DNA from: Atrina japonica
Taxonomy: Eukaryota; Mollusca; Bivalvia; Pterioida; Pinnidae
Direction: 5' to 3'
Assembly (NCBI GenBank): GCA_030159075.1
Contig: BROG01000140.1
Coordinates: forward strand, 1 to 64,000
Length of the DNA stretch: 64,000 nt
This document shows, one piece after another, positions 1 to 13,300 of this stretch. Under the pieces are notes generated by a model. The model had not been told where the DNA came from. It worked only from the letters and a program-made list of their open reading frames with translations, and made no database searches. Positions within the stretch are counted from its first letter, which is position 1; every line of letters starts with the position of its first letter. A program made the position numbers and the translations under genes.

Positions 1-434
1 GAAAGACCACGTCTCCGAACAATAACAAAGAAATTCCAGCATCTTTATATAGATTATCGATTTGGAGCAGTCCCGAGAAACTTATTCATCGTATTCTTCA
101 TGAATGTAAGTCGTAAATATAAACCGAAGTAATTTGGCTATCATTATGTTATTTCTCATACCTCGCCTTGAAAAAAGATTGGATCCACCCTCTCAGACAT
201 CCAATTACAAACTTAACGATTACCATTCCATTAGGATTTTTAATTCACCATATCTTTTAGGCACAAAGCTGACCGAGATAAATAATGCAGAAATCCTGTT
301 CTGCCAATGATACTCTATAAATGAAAAACTATAACTTCATATAAAAGCATATAAATTGTAACCTATAGAACACAGACCATTCAAATACAAATATTACAAA
401 TTTTAAGGGGTTAAAGTCTATTTGGATTACACAG

Positions 435-615
435 GTTGTGAGTAGAAATTATTAATTTGTAATTTAAAAATATTGATTTATGATTACACATTATTAATTT
501 GTAAATCCAAATTACTAATTTGTCATTACAAAATTATCACTTTGTTATTACAAATTATTAATTTGTAATTAAAAATTACTAGTTTGTAAAAACAAATTAA
601 TAATTTATTATTACA
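435..615. repeat. Degenerate AT-rich tandem words (TTAATTTGTAATTAC)
   Basis: About ten irregular copies of a 14-20 bp word built from TTAATTTGT and AATTACAAA, often in opposing orientation, so the stretch can fold on itself. It ends about 590 bp before the start codon. It is probably a decayed low-complexity repeat; no function can be inferred. Confidence 0.6.
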
Positions 616-912
616 AAGTATAAACGGTACTAGTGCGGCCCTAATAAGCTTCCGTGTTTTAACCCTTTAAAAATTCTTTCCTGTAAATTTCATAGGCAGG
701 ATAGCGATATATAAAGTCTAGGCTTTAAATATCGCTGGACAGGAAATTCAAAATTAAATGGGTAAATAATTATGCGTTTCGTGTATCACACACGGACAGC
801 TGTTTGACTGTAGGCCCTACTGTAGGCTATGACAGTCGACCTTGTTCTTCGTCGGTAGGCCCAAAGAAACAAAAATATTGACATGCGTATCCCTAGGACA
901 TTTCGTCATTCG

Positions 913-924
913 TATATATTTATA
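913..924 (+). promoter_or_regulatory. Possible TATA-like element
   Basis: TATATATTTATA sits about 280 bp upstream of the start codon in a locally more GC-balanced stretch. It could position transcription for the patched-like gene, but such words are frequent in this AT-rich DNA, so this is only a candidate. Confidence 0.15.
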
Positions 925-1202
925 GGCTTCACCGGTTGACTTAACAGGTCATGAAACTCTCGTCGTACTAGAGCAGAATGTAACAGAGATAGTGTAGTTT
1001 TACGGTTATCATGCTAATTTCTGGATATAACACCGTATTTACTTTATAGTTTTGTACTTCAAATGACATGCATTTTTATCGTTTTCATTTGAAAACTTCC
1101 TCGATGTTTGGAATCGGACCTCTCGATAGTTAACGTGGAAGTTTCGTCTTCATCGACAACGTAGGCTGATAGTGATAGGGTGATGTTGCGCTTGTTTACT
1201 TG

Positions 1203-1321
1203 ATGATGATGCAAGACGACGACAACGGTCAATCTCGACAAGCCACGGTCTCACAAAGGACAAAATGTCTCAAGATTGTGAGCAACAAAATAATATGGGT
1301 TCTGGAAACCTTCTTTTATAG
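1203..1321 (+). CDS. Coding exon 1 (residues 1-39 and two bases of codon 40)
   Basis: It starts with three ATGs in a row at 1203, 1206 and 1209. The encoded N-terminus is polar, with an MMMQDDDNGQSR opening, and ends in LETFFY plus AG of a split arginine codon. The motif FFYRLG across the junction with exon 2 is typical just before TM1 of patched-related proteins. Donor G|GTATGT is strong. The competing frame with its own ATG at 1265 ends in TAG at the junction and does not fit the phase of exon 2. Which of the three ATGs is used is unknown. Confidence 0.8.
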
Positions 1322-4300
1322 GTATGTAGTTCTACTCTTCCTTTACCGGTGTTTATAAAGAAAATAGGGTGGTGATAAACCTTGACAGGTGTTTGTTCAG
1401 TTGTCGGTTAAAATGTGATAACATGTCAGATGTTAAATATTAATTAATTGTAATTGTTCATATTAGTATCAGCTATGCGGCATGTGTATGATTTACAATA
1501 TATGGGGGTGCTGGATTGGTTTAACCCACTAGGTTAAGACCTAACTGATCTGCAGATCTACTACATGGTTTACAATGTGTATTGGGAATGGAGGGTAGTC
1601 ACAGGAACATGTACATGTATTTGTCACCTTTGAAAATCTGTCATTATCTGGCATGATTGGGGATTGAACAAGGGACCTTCGTGTTGAAGTTTAATTGCTC
1701 TTACCAACATGTAGTTATGGACATGAATGTGTACTTTTTTTAATTAGTTGATTTATAATTATTTGCATATTAGTCACTGCTTTTGGCTTGATTTAGCAGC
1801 TTCTTAATCTTCTCAAGTGGATTACATTCCCAACAACTTTTTAAGTGCCACTACACTTGTGCAGGCAGATGAAGGGATCAATTATCTGTATAACCTAGAA
1901 CCACAGGAGTCTGACGTTTTATCAGTGTGAGGCCCTCTTGACCATCACTTATATATAGAAGGCCTCACATTGATAAAATGTCAGACTCCTGTGCTAGAAC
2001 CATTGCCATTGACCCCCATCTAGGCATAGAGCTGTGCAGATATGACAAAAAAATATCACCTTTGAAAATCTGTCATTATCTGGCATGATTGGGGATTGAA
2101 CCAGGGACCTTCATGTTGAAGTTTTGGTGCACTTATCAACTGAGCTGTGATACTCTCTTCATTTTAATGTAGTTGCTTTTTTTTTTATTTTTGAAAACAA
2201 ATACATGTATATTCAGTTATACTCCAATACATATGTCTGAAATGAAACTAACCTAATCAAATATTTTTCTAAAAAATTAAGAAGATTTATACAAAGAGCA
2301 TTGAGTAACATTGCAAAAAATCATAAAGTAACAAATAAAAAAATATTTATATACATTTCTGTCCTCAAGTACCTGTTGGTGTCTGTGAATTCCAACTTAA
2401 ACATACAGGTAACTAATACTTGCTATTGTCATATCACCGGTAACTAGTACTTGCTACTGTCATGTTACATGTAGATAGTACTTGCTACTGTCATGTTTCA
2501 GGTAACTTGTAGTAGTACTGCTTACTGTCATGTTACATGTAGATAGTACTGGCTACTGTCATGTTACATGTAGATAGTACTGGCTACTGTCATGTTACAG
2601 GTAGATAGTACTGGCTACTGTCATGTTACAGGTAACTTGTAGTAGTACTGCTTTCTGTCATGTTACAGGTAGATAGTACAGGCTACTGTCATGTTACAGG
2701 TAGATAGTACAGGCTACTGTCATGTTACAGGTAACTTGTAGTAGTACTGCTTACTGTCATGTTACAGGTAGATAGTACAGGCTACTGTCATGTTACAGGT
2801 AGATAGTACAGGCTACTGTCATGTTACATGTAGATAGTACTTGCTACTGTCATGTTACAGGTAACTTGTAGTAGTACTGCTTTCTGTCATGTTACAGGTA
2901 GATAGTACAGGCTACTGTCATGTTACAGGTAGATAGTACTTGCTACTGTCATGTTACAGGTAACTTGTAGTAGTACTGCTTTCTGTCATGTTACAGGTAG
3001 ATAGTACAGGCTACTGTCATGTTACAGGTAGATAGTACTTGCTACTGTCATGTTACAGGTAGATAGTACTTGCTACTGTCATGTTACAGGTAGATAGTAC
3101 AGGCTACTGTCATGTTACAGGTAGATAGTACTTGCTACTGTCATGTTACAGGTAGATAGTACTTGCTACTGTCATGTTACAGGTAGATAGTACAGGCTAC
3201 TGTCATGTTACAGGTAGATAGGTAGCTATGTCATGTTACATGTAGATAGTACAGGCTACTGTCATGTTACAGGTAACTTGTAGTAGTACTGCTTTCTGTC
3301 ATGTTACAGGTAGATAGTACTTGCTACTGTCATGTTACAGGTAGATAGTACTGGCTACTGTCATGTTACAGGTAACTTGTAGTAATACTGCTTTCTGTCA
3401 TGTTACATGTAGATAGTACAGGCTACTGTCATGTTACATGTAGATAGTACTTGCTACTGTCATGTTACAGGTAACTTGTAGTAGTACTGCTTTCTGTCAT
3501 GTTACAGGTAGATAGTACAGGCTACTGTCATGTTACAGGTAGATAGTACTTGCTACTGTCATGTTACAGGTAACTTGTAGTAGTACTGCTTACTGTCATG
3601 TTACAGGTAGATAGTACAGGCTACTGTCATGTTACATGTAGATAGTACAGGCTACTATCATGTTACATGTAGATAGTACAGGCTACTATCATGTTACAGG
3701 TAACTTGTAGTAGTACTGCTTTCTGTCATGTTACATGTAGATAGTACAGGCTACTGTCATGTTACAGGTAGATAGTACAGGCTACTGTCATGTTACAGGT
3801 AGATAGTACTTGCTACTGTCATGTTACAGGTAACTTGTAGTAGTACTGCTTTCTGTCATGTTACAGGTAGATAGTACAGGCTACTGTCATGTTACAGGTA
3901 GATAGTACAGGCTACTGTCATGTTACAGGTAGATAGTACAGGCTACTGTCATGTTACAGGTAGATAGTACTTGCTACTGTCATGTTACAGGTAACTTGTA
4001 GTAGTACTGCTTTCTGTCATGTTACATGTAGATAGTACAGGCTACTGTCATGTTACATGTAGATAGTACAGGCTACTGTCATGTTACAGGTAACTTGTAG
4101 TAGTACTGCTTACTGTCATGTTACAGGTAGATAGTACAGGCTACTGTCATGTTACAGGTAGATAGTACAGGCTACTGTCATGTTACAGGTAGATAGTACA
4201 GGCTACTGTCATGTTACAGGTAACTTGTAGTAGTACTGCTTACTGTCATGTTACAGGTAGATAGTACAGGCTACTGTCATGTTACAGGTAGATAGTACAG

Positions 4301-7300
4301 GCTACTGTCATGTTACAGGTAGATAGTACAGGCTACTGTCATGTTACAGGTAGATAGTACAGGCTACTGTCATGTTACAGGTAACTTGTAGTAGTACTGC
4401 TTACTGTCATGTTACAGGTAGATAGTACAGGCTACTGTCATGTTACAGGTAGATAGTACAGGCTACTGTCATGTTACAGGGTAGATAGTACTTGCTACTG
4501 TCATGTTACAGGTAACTTGTAGTAGTACTGCTTTCTGTCATGTTACAGGTAGATAGTACAGGCTACTGTCATGTTACAGGTAGATAGTACTTGCTACTGT
4601 CATGTTACAGGTAACTTGTAGTAGTACTGGTTTCTGTCATGTTACAGGTAGATAGTACAGGCTACTGTCATGTTACAGGTAGATAGTACTTGCTACTGTC
4701 ATGTTACAGGTAGATAGTACTTGCTACTGTCATGTTACAGGTAGATAGTACAGGCTACTGTCATGTTACAGGTAGATAGTACTTGCTACTGTCATGTTAC
4801 AGGTAGATAGTACTTGCTACTGTCATGTTACAGGTAGATAGTACAGGCTACTGTCATGTTACAGGTAGATAGTACTTGCTACTGTCATGTTACATGTAGA
4901 TAGTACAGGCTACTGTCATGTTACAGGTAACTTGTAGTAGTACTGCTTTCTGTCATGTTACAGGTAGATAGTACTTGCTACTGTCATGTTACAGGTAGAT
5001 AGTACAGGCTACTGTCATGTTACAGGTAACTTGTAGTAGTACTGCTTTCTGTCATGTTACAGGTAGATAGTACAGGCTACTGTCATGTTACAGGTAGATA
5101 GTACTTGCTACTGTCATGTTACAGGTAACTTGTAGTAGTACTGCTTTCTGTCATGTTACAGGTAGATAGTACAGGCTACTGTCATGTTACAGGTAGATAG
5201 TACAGGCTACTGTCATGTTACAGGTAACTTGTAGTAGTACTGCTTTCTGTCATGTTACAGGTAGATAGTACAGGCTACTGTCATGTCATAGGTAGATACA
5301 TGTAGTACTGGCTACTGTCATGTTACAGGTAGATAGCTATTAGACTGGTTACAGTCATGTTACAGGTAGATAGCTGGCTACTGTCATGTTACAGGTAGAT
5401 AGCTATAAGACTGGTTACGGTCATGTTACAGGTAGATAGCTATAAGATTGGCTACTGTCATGTTACAGGTAGATAGCTGTAAGACTGGTTACTATCATGT
5501 TACAGGTAGATAGCTATAAGATTGGCTACTGTCATGTTACAGGTAGATAGCTGTAAGACTGGTTAGGGTCATGTTACAGGTAGATAGCTGTAAGACTGGT
5601 TAGGGTCATGTTACAGGTAGATAGCTGGCTACTGTCATGTTACAGGTAGATAGCTATAAGACTGGTTACTATCATGTTACAGGTAGATAGCTGGCTGCTG
5701 TCATGTTACAGGTAGATAGCTGGCTACTGTCATGTTACAGGTAGACAGCTATTAGACTGGTTACTGTCATGTTACAGGTAGATAGCTGGCTACTGTCATG
5801 TTACAGGTAGATAGCTATAAGACTGGTTACGGTCATGTTACAGGTAGATAGCTGGTTACTGTTATGTTACAGGTAGATAGCCATAAGACTGGTTACTGTC
5901 ATGTTACAGGTAGATAGTTATAAGACTGGTTACTGTCATGTTACAGGTAGATAGCCATAAGACTGGTTACTGTCATGTTACAGGTAGATAGTTATAAGAC
6001 TGGTTACTATCATGTTACAGGTAGATAGTTATAAGACTGGTTACTGTCATGTTACAGGTAGATAGTTATAAGACTGGTTACTATCATGTTACAGGTAGAT
6101 AGTTATAAGACTGGTTACTGTCATGTTACAGGTAGATAGTTATAAGACTGGTTACTGTCATGTTACAGGTAGATAGTTATAAGACTGGTTACTGTCATGT
6201 TACAGGTAGATAGTTATAAGACTGGTTACTGTCATGTTACAGGTAGATAGTTATAAGACTGGCTGGTTACAGGTAGATAGTTATAAGACTGGTTACTGTC
6301 ATGTTACAGGTAGATAGTTATAAGACTGGTTACTATCATGTTACAGGTAGATAGCTGGCTACTGTCATGTTACAGGTAGATAGCTGTAAGACTGGTTACT
6401 ATCATGTTACAGGTAGATAGTTATAAGATTGGCTACTGTCATGTTACAGGTAGATAGCTGGTTACTGTCATGTTACAGGTAGATAGTTATAAGACTGGTT
6501 ACTATCATGTTACAGGTAGATAGCTGGTTACTGTCATGTTACAGGTAGATAGTTATAAGACTGGTTACTATCATGTTACAGGTAGATAGCTGGTTACTGT
6601 CATGTTACAGGTAGATAGTTATAAGACTGGTTACTATCATGTTACAGGTAGATAGCTGGCTACTGTCATGTTACAGGTAGATAGTTATAAGATTGGTTAC
6701 TGTCATGTTACAGGTAGATAGCTGTAAGACTGGTTACTGTCATGTTACAGGTAGATAGCTGTAAGACTGGTTACTGTCATGTTACAGGTAGATAGCTGTA
6801 AGACTGGTTACTGTCATGTTACAGGTAGATAGTTATAAGACTGGTTACTATCATGTTACAGGTAGATAGCTGTAAGATTGGTTACTGTCATGTTACAGGT
6901 AGATAGTTATAAGACTGGTTACTGTCATGTTACCGGTAGATAGTTATAAGACTGGTTACTGTCATGTTACAGGTAGATAGTTATAAGACTGGTTACTGTC
7001 ATGTTACAGGTAGATAGTTATAAGACTGGTACTGTCATGTTACAGGTAGATAGGTTATAAGATTGGTTACTGTCATGTTATCATGTTACAGGTAGATAGT
7101 TATAAGACTGGTTACTGTCATGTTACAGGTAGATAGTTATAAGACTGGGTTACTGTCATGTTACAGGTAGATAGTTATAAGACTGGTTACTGTCATGTTA
7201 CAGGTAGATAGTTATAAGACTGGTTACTGTCATGTTACAGGTAGATAGTTATAAGACTGGTTACTGTCATGTTACAGGTAGATAGTTATAAGACTGGTTA

Positions 7301-10300
7301 CTGTCATGTTACAGGTAGATAGCTATAAGACTGGTTACTGTCATGTTACAGGTAGATAGTTATAAGACTGGTTACTGTCATGTTACAGGTAGATAGCTAT
7401 AAGACTGGTTACTGTCATGTTACAGGTAGATAGTTATAAGATTGGTTACTGTCATGTTACAGGTAGATAGTTATAAGACTGGTTACTGTCATGTTACAGG
7501 TAGATAGTTATAAGACTGGTTACTGTCATGTTACAGGTAGATAGTTATAAGACTGGTTACTGTCATGTTACAGGTAGATAGTTATAAGACTGGTTACTGT
7601 CATGTTACAGGTAGATAGTTATAAGACTGGGTTACTGTCATGTTACAGGTAGATAGTTATTGGTTACTGTCATGTTACAGGTAGATAGTTATAAGACTGG
7701 TTACTGTCATGTTACAGGTAGATAGTTATAAGACTGGTTACTGTCATGTTACAGGTAGATAGATAGTTATAAGATTGGTTACTGTCATGTTACAGGTAGA
7801 TAGTTATAAGATTGGTTACTGTCATGTTACAGGTAGATAGTTATAAGATTGGTTACTGTCATGTTACAGGTAGATAGTTATAAGATTGGTTACTGTCATG
7901 TTACAGGTAGATAGTTATAAGATTGGTTACTGTCATGTTACAGGGATAGTTATAAGACTGGTTACTGTCATGTTACAGGTAGATAGTTATAAGACTGGGT
8001 TACTGTCATGTTACAGGTAGATAGTTATAAGACTGGTTACTGTCATGTTACAGGTAGATAGTTATAAGATTGGTTACTGTCATGTTACAGGTAGATAGTT
8101 ATAAGATTGGTTACTGTCATGTTACTGTAGATAGTTATAAGACTGGTTACAGGTACAGGTAGATAGCTATAAGACTGGTTACTGTCATGTTACAGGTAGA
8201 TAGCTATAAGATTGGTTACTGTCATGTTACAGGTAGATAGTTATAAGACTGGTTACTGTCATGTTACAGGTAGATAGTTATAAGACTGGTTACTGTCATG
8301 TTACAGGTAGATAGTTATAAGACTGGTTACTGTCATGTTACAGGTAGATAGTTATAAGACTGGTTACTGTCATGTTACAGGTAGATAGTTATAAGACTGG
8401 TTACTGTCATGTTACAGGTAGATAGTTATAAGACTGGTTACTGTCATGTTACAGGTAGATAGCTATAAGATTGGTTACTGTCATGTTACAGGTAGATAGC
8501 TATAAGATTGGTTACTATCATGTTACAGGTAGATAGCTATAAGATTGGTTACTGTCATGTTACAGGTAGATAGCTATAAGATTGGTTACTGTCATGTTAC
8601 AGGTAGATAGCTATAAGATTGGTTACTGTCATGTTACAGGTAGATAGCTATAAGACTGGTTACTGTCATGTTACAGGTAGATAGTTATAAGACTGGTTAC
8701 TGTCATGTTACAGGTAGATAGTTATAAGACTGGTTACTGTCATGTTACAGGTAGATAGTTATAAGATTGGTTACTGTCATGTTACAGGTAGATAGTTATA
8801 AGACTGGTTACTGTCATGTTACAGGTAGATAGTTATAAGACTGGTTACTGTCATGTTACAGGTAGATAGTTATAAGACTGGTTACTGTCATGTTACAGGT
8901 AGATAGTTATAAGATTGGTTACTGTCATGTTACAGGTAGATAGCTATAAGACTGGTTACTGTCATGTTACAGGTAGATAGCTATAAGACTGGTTACTGTC
9001 ATGTTACAGGTAGATAGTTATAAGACTGGTTACTGTCATGTTACAGGTAGATAGTTATAAGATTGGTTACTGTCATGTTACAGGTAGATAGTTATAAGAT
9101 GGTTACTGTCATGTTACAGGTAGATAGTTATAAGATTGGTTACTATCATGTTACAGGTAGATAGTTATAAGATTGGTTACTATCATGTTACAGGTAGATA
9201 GTTATAAGATTGGTTACTATCATGTTACAGGTAGATAGTTATAAGACTGGTTACTATCATGTTACAGGTAGATAGTTATAAGATTGGTTACTATCATGTT
9301 ACAGGTAGATAGTTATAAGATTGGTTACTATCATGTTACAGGTAGATAGTTATAAGATTGGTTACTATCATGTTACAGGTAGATAGTTATAAGATTGGTT
9401 ACTATCATGTTACAGGTAGATAGTTATAAGATTGGTTACTATCATGTTACAGGTAGATAGTTATAAGACTGGTTACTGTCATGTTACAGGTAGATAGTTA
9501 TAAGATTGGTTACTGTCATGTTACAGGTAGATAGTTATAAGATTGGTTACTGTCATGTTACAGGTAGATAGCTATAAGACTGGTTACTGTCATGTTACAG
9601 GTAGATAGTTATAAGACTGGTTACTGTCATGTTACAGGTAGATAGTTATAAGACTGGTTACTGTCATGTTACAGGTAGATAGTTATAAGACTGGTTACTG
9701 TCATGTTACAGGTAGATAGTTATAAGACTGGTTACTGTCATGTTACAGGTAGATAGCTGGTTACTGTCATGTTACAGGTAGATAGCTGTAAGACTGGTTA
9801 CTGTCATGTTACAGGTAGATAGTTGTAAGACTGGTTACTGTCATGTTACAGGTAGATAGCTATAAGACTGGTTACTGTCATGTTACAGGTAGATAGTTAT
9901 AAGACTGGTTACTGTCATGTTACAGGTAGATAGTTATAAGACTGGTTACTGTCATGTTACAGGTAGATAGTTATAAGACTGGTTACTGTCATGTTACAGG
10001 TAGATAGCTGTAAGACTGGTTACTGTCATGTTACAGGTAGATAGTTATAAGACTGGTTACTGTCATGTTACAGGTAGATAGTTATAAGACTGGTTACTGT
10101 CATGTTACAGGTAGATAGTTGTAAGACTGGTTACTGTCATGTTACAGGTAGATAGTTGTAAGACTGGTTACTGTCATGTTACAGGTAGATAGCTGTAAGA
10201 CTGGTTACTGTCATGTTACAGGTAGATAGCTGTAAGACTGGTTACTGTCATGTTACAGGTAGATAGCTGTACTGGTTACTGTCATGTTACAGGTAGATAG

Positions 10301-13300
10301 CTGTAAGACTGGTTACTGTCATGTTACAGGTAGATAGCTGTAAGACTGGTTACTATCATGTTACAGGTAGATAGCTGTAAGACTGGTTACTATCATGTTA
10401 CAGGTAGATAGCTGTAAGACTGGTTACTATCATGTTACAGGTAGATAGCTATAAGACTGGTTACTGTCATGTTACAGGTAGATAGCTATAAGACTGGTTA
10501 CTGTCATGTTACAGGTAGATAGCTGTAAGACTGGTTACTGTCATGTTACAGGTCATAGCTGTAAGACTGGTTACTATCATGTTACAGGTAGATAGCTGTA
10601 AGACTGGTTACTGTCATGTTACAGGTAGATAGCTGTAAGACTGGTTACTGTCATGTTACAGGTAGATAGCTGTAAGACTGGTTACTGTCATGTTACAGGT
10701 AGATAGCTGTAAGACTGGTTACTGTCATGTTACAGGTAGATAGCTGTAAGACTGGTTACTGTCATGTTACAGGTAGATAGCTGTAAGACTGGTTACTGTC
10801 ATGTTACAGGTAGATAGCTGTAAGACTGGTTACTGTCATGTTACAGGTAGATAGTTATAAGACTGGTTACTGTCATGTTACAGGTAGATAGCTATAAGAC
10901 TGGTTACTATCATGTTACAGGTAGATAGCTATAAGATTGGTTACTATCATGTTACAGGTAGATAGCTATAAGACTGGTTACTGTCATGTTACAGGTAGAT
11001 AGCTGTAAGACTGGTTACTGTCATGTTACAGGTAGATAGCTGTAAGACTGGTTACTGTCATGTTACAGGTAGATAGCTGTAAGACTGGGTTACTGTCATG
11101 TTACAGGTAGATAGCTGTAAGACTGGTTACTGTCATGTTACAGGTAGATAGCTATAAGACTGGTTACTGTCATGTTACAGGTAGATAGCTGTAAGACTGG
11201 TTACTGTCATGTTACAGGTAGATAGCTGTAAGACTGGTTACTGTCATGTTACAGGTAGATAGCTGTAAGACTGGTTACTGTCATGTTACAGGTAGATAGC
11301 TATAAGACTGGTTACTATCATGTTACAGGTAGATAGCTGTAAGATTGGTTACTATCATGTTACAGGTAGATAGCTATAAGATTGGTTACTGTCATGTTAC
11401 AGGTAGATAGCTGTAAGACTGGTTACTGTCATGTTACAGGTAGATAGTGCTGACTACTGTTTTTCTTGAAAGTTGAAATGTGGCAGCTCGAAATTATAAA
11501 AGATGAAAAAATAGCAAACAGCAAAATAAATGAAGCAAAAAAAAAAAATAGAAAAATAAGAGAAAAATTCCCAATTTTTAGCCAAATGTCATGGGCCCTG
11601 TTACTAAAAAGGTAAGAAAAAGCCCTGTCACTATAAAGTTATTGTAACTTCAGATATTCTACCTAATATTGACTTCTATCATATTACACATAGAGTAGTA
11701 AGTTGTCAACATGTCTGTACTGCTGAATCATGGAATATTTAATTCATTTTGATAACATGAAAATGTATGGGTCATGGGAATTATAAATGTAGATCTTATG
11801 TGTTTGTATACACATGGATACACCCATTGATATGTACATATTTGTATATGTATGTATATACATGGTCAATATAGCGTAAATAAACATCATTAAAAAGTCA
11901 GACATCATAAAAGAATGTAACCCAATATATCCAGTGATCTTGGCCTAGTATGTCAAATATTTGAAACTGATACATACATGCAAATGTGTGGTACAAAATC
12001 TGTCTTCTGAATATCAATAGCAGCTTAGAAACTTTATCTTGTTGTTAATTGTGTGTGTATATATTTACATATATCATCTTTAAATTATAATTGTGAAATG
12101 TAAACATTTTGAAAGTGGCGATAACTTTATGGTGGGTCATATCAAATATTGGAAAATCATATTTGAGTGATAAATATAGAATATAATAGAAAGGAAAACT
12201 TTATTTCAATCAATGGGTTCAGATGGGGCAACATAAGATTGTCAAATATATAAAAAAAAAACAATATTGAGGGAAAGAAAAAAATGTACATGAATATTTT
12301 CACATATTTTGTTAGAATCATTGTTTTTAACCATGAATAGGGGCCTCCGTGGCCGAGTGGTTAGAGCATTGCACTTTAAATCACATGGCCTCTCACCTCT
12401 GATTCAAATCCCGTGAGGGTCATTTCGAATTAAGTGGGAAAGTTTGCCAGTTTTCTTGTGGAAGGTCGGTGGTCTTTACCAGGGTAACCAAAGTTTCTCC
12501 TCCACCAATAAAAACTGGACGCCATCATATGACTGAAAGATTGTTGAGTATGGCGTAAAACAAAAAATCAAATCAAATCAAATTAAACCATGAATAAAAG
12601 GCATCAGAATGTGGAGGCATGTTACTCCAAGGAATGCATGGTGACAGCCTGACAACCATATACAAATGTACAAGTTGCCAAAATTAAAGTGAAATAAATT
12701 ACTGGTAATGTTAAACACTATGAATTCATTTTCATACATTGTATTTGTACATGGAAATTTTATCCAGAAATTAAAAAAAAATAATGTGTTGCTTTTAAAA
12801 AGTTAATGGTTTAGTTTTACAGAATGAAGTAAAAAAAGGGGGTTTCTGAATGTTTTCCCGTGTAGATTAGTTAACTAATTGTGATCTAAGGGTCCCAGCC
12901 ACAAATCGGTTTCAGTCTTAGGTCAAAATATTTTAAAAAGTTAAATTTCTTTACTTAAGTGAAAGATTTCTGTTTTTTTTTAAGCAGTTCAGTACACCAA
13001 GTCTTGGCAATTCCGCCTTGAGCAATGTTTGTATGATCTAGACAGTTAACACATCACTGAATGATCTAGACAGTTAACACATCACTGAATGATCTAGACA
13101 GTTAACACATCACTGTATGATCTAGACAGTTAACACATCACTGAATGATCTAGACAGTTAACACATCACTGTATGATCTAGACAGTTAACACATAACTGT
13201 ATGATCTAGACAGTTAACACATCACTGTATGATCTAGACAGTTAACACATCACTGAATGATCTAGACAGTTAACACATAACTGAATGATCTAGACAGTTA

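Larger units (their letters stand above)
1..1202 (+). other. 5' flank and presumed 5' UTR of the patched-like gene
   Basis: No coding exon was recognised here. The stretch is AT-rich and holds a run of TTAATTTGTAATTAC-like words (435-615). An in-frame TAG at 1176-1178 lies upstream of the ATG at 1203 with no other in-frame ATG between them, which supports the start chosen. The transcription start and any non-coding first exon cannot be placed from the sequence. Confidence 0.5.

Noticed and set aside
1265..1321. ATG at 1265 as start codon of the first exon
   Set aside because: Its frame ends in TAG exactly at the junction and does not fit the phase of exon 2.
2405..11455. Regular 31-37-bp repeats as a CRISPR array
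   Set aside because: There are no unique spacers: whole units repeat head to tail, in a eukaryotic intron, with no cas genes.
2044..12592. A- and B-box sequences as true tRNA genes
   Set aside because: No complete cloverleaf or acceptor-stem pairing can be drawn. The heads continue into SINE bodies and occur in several copies.
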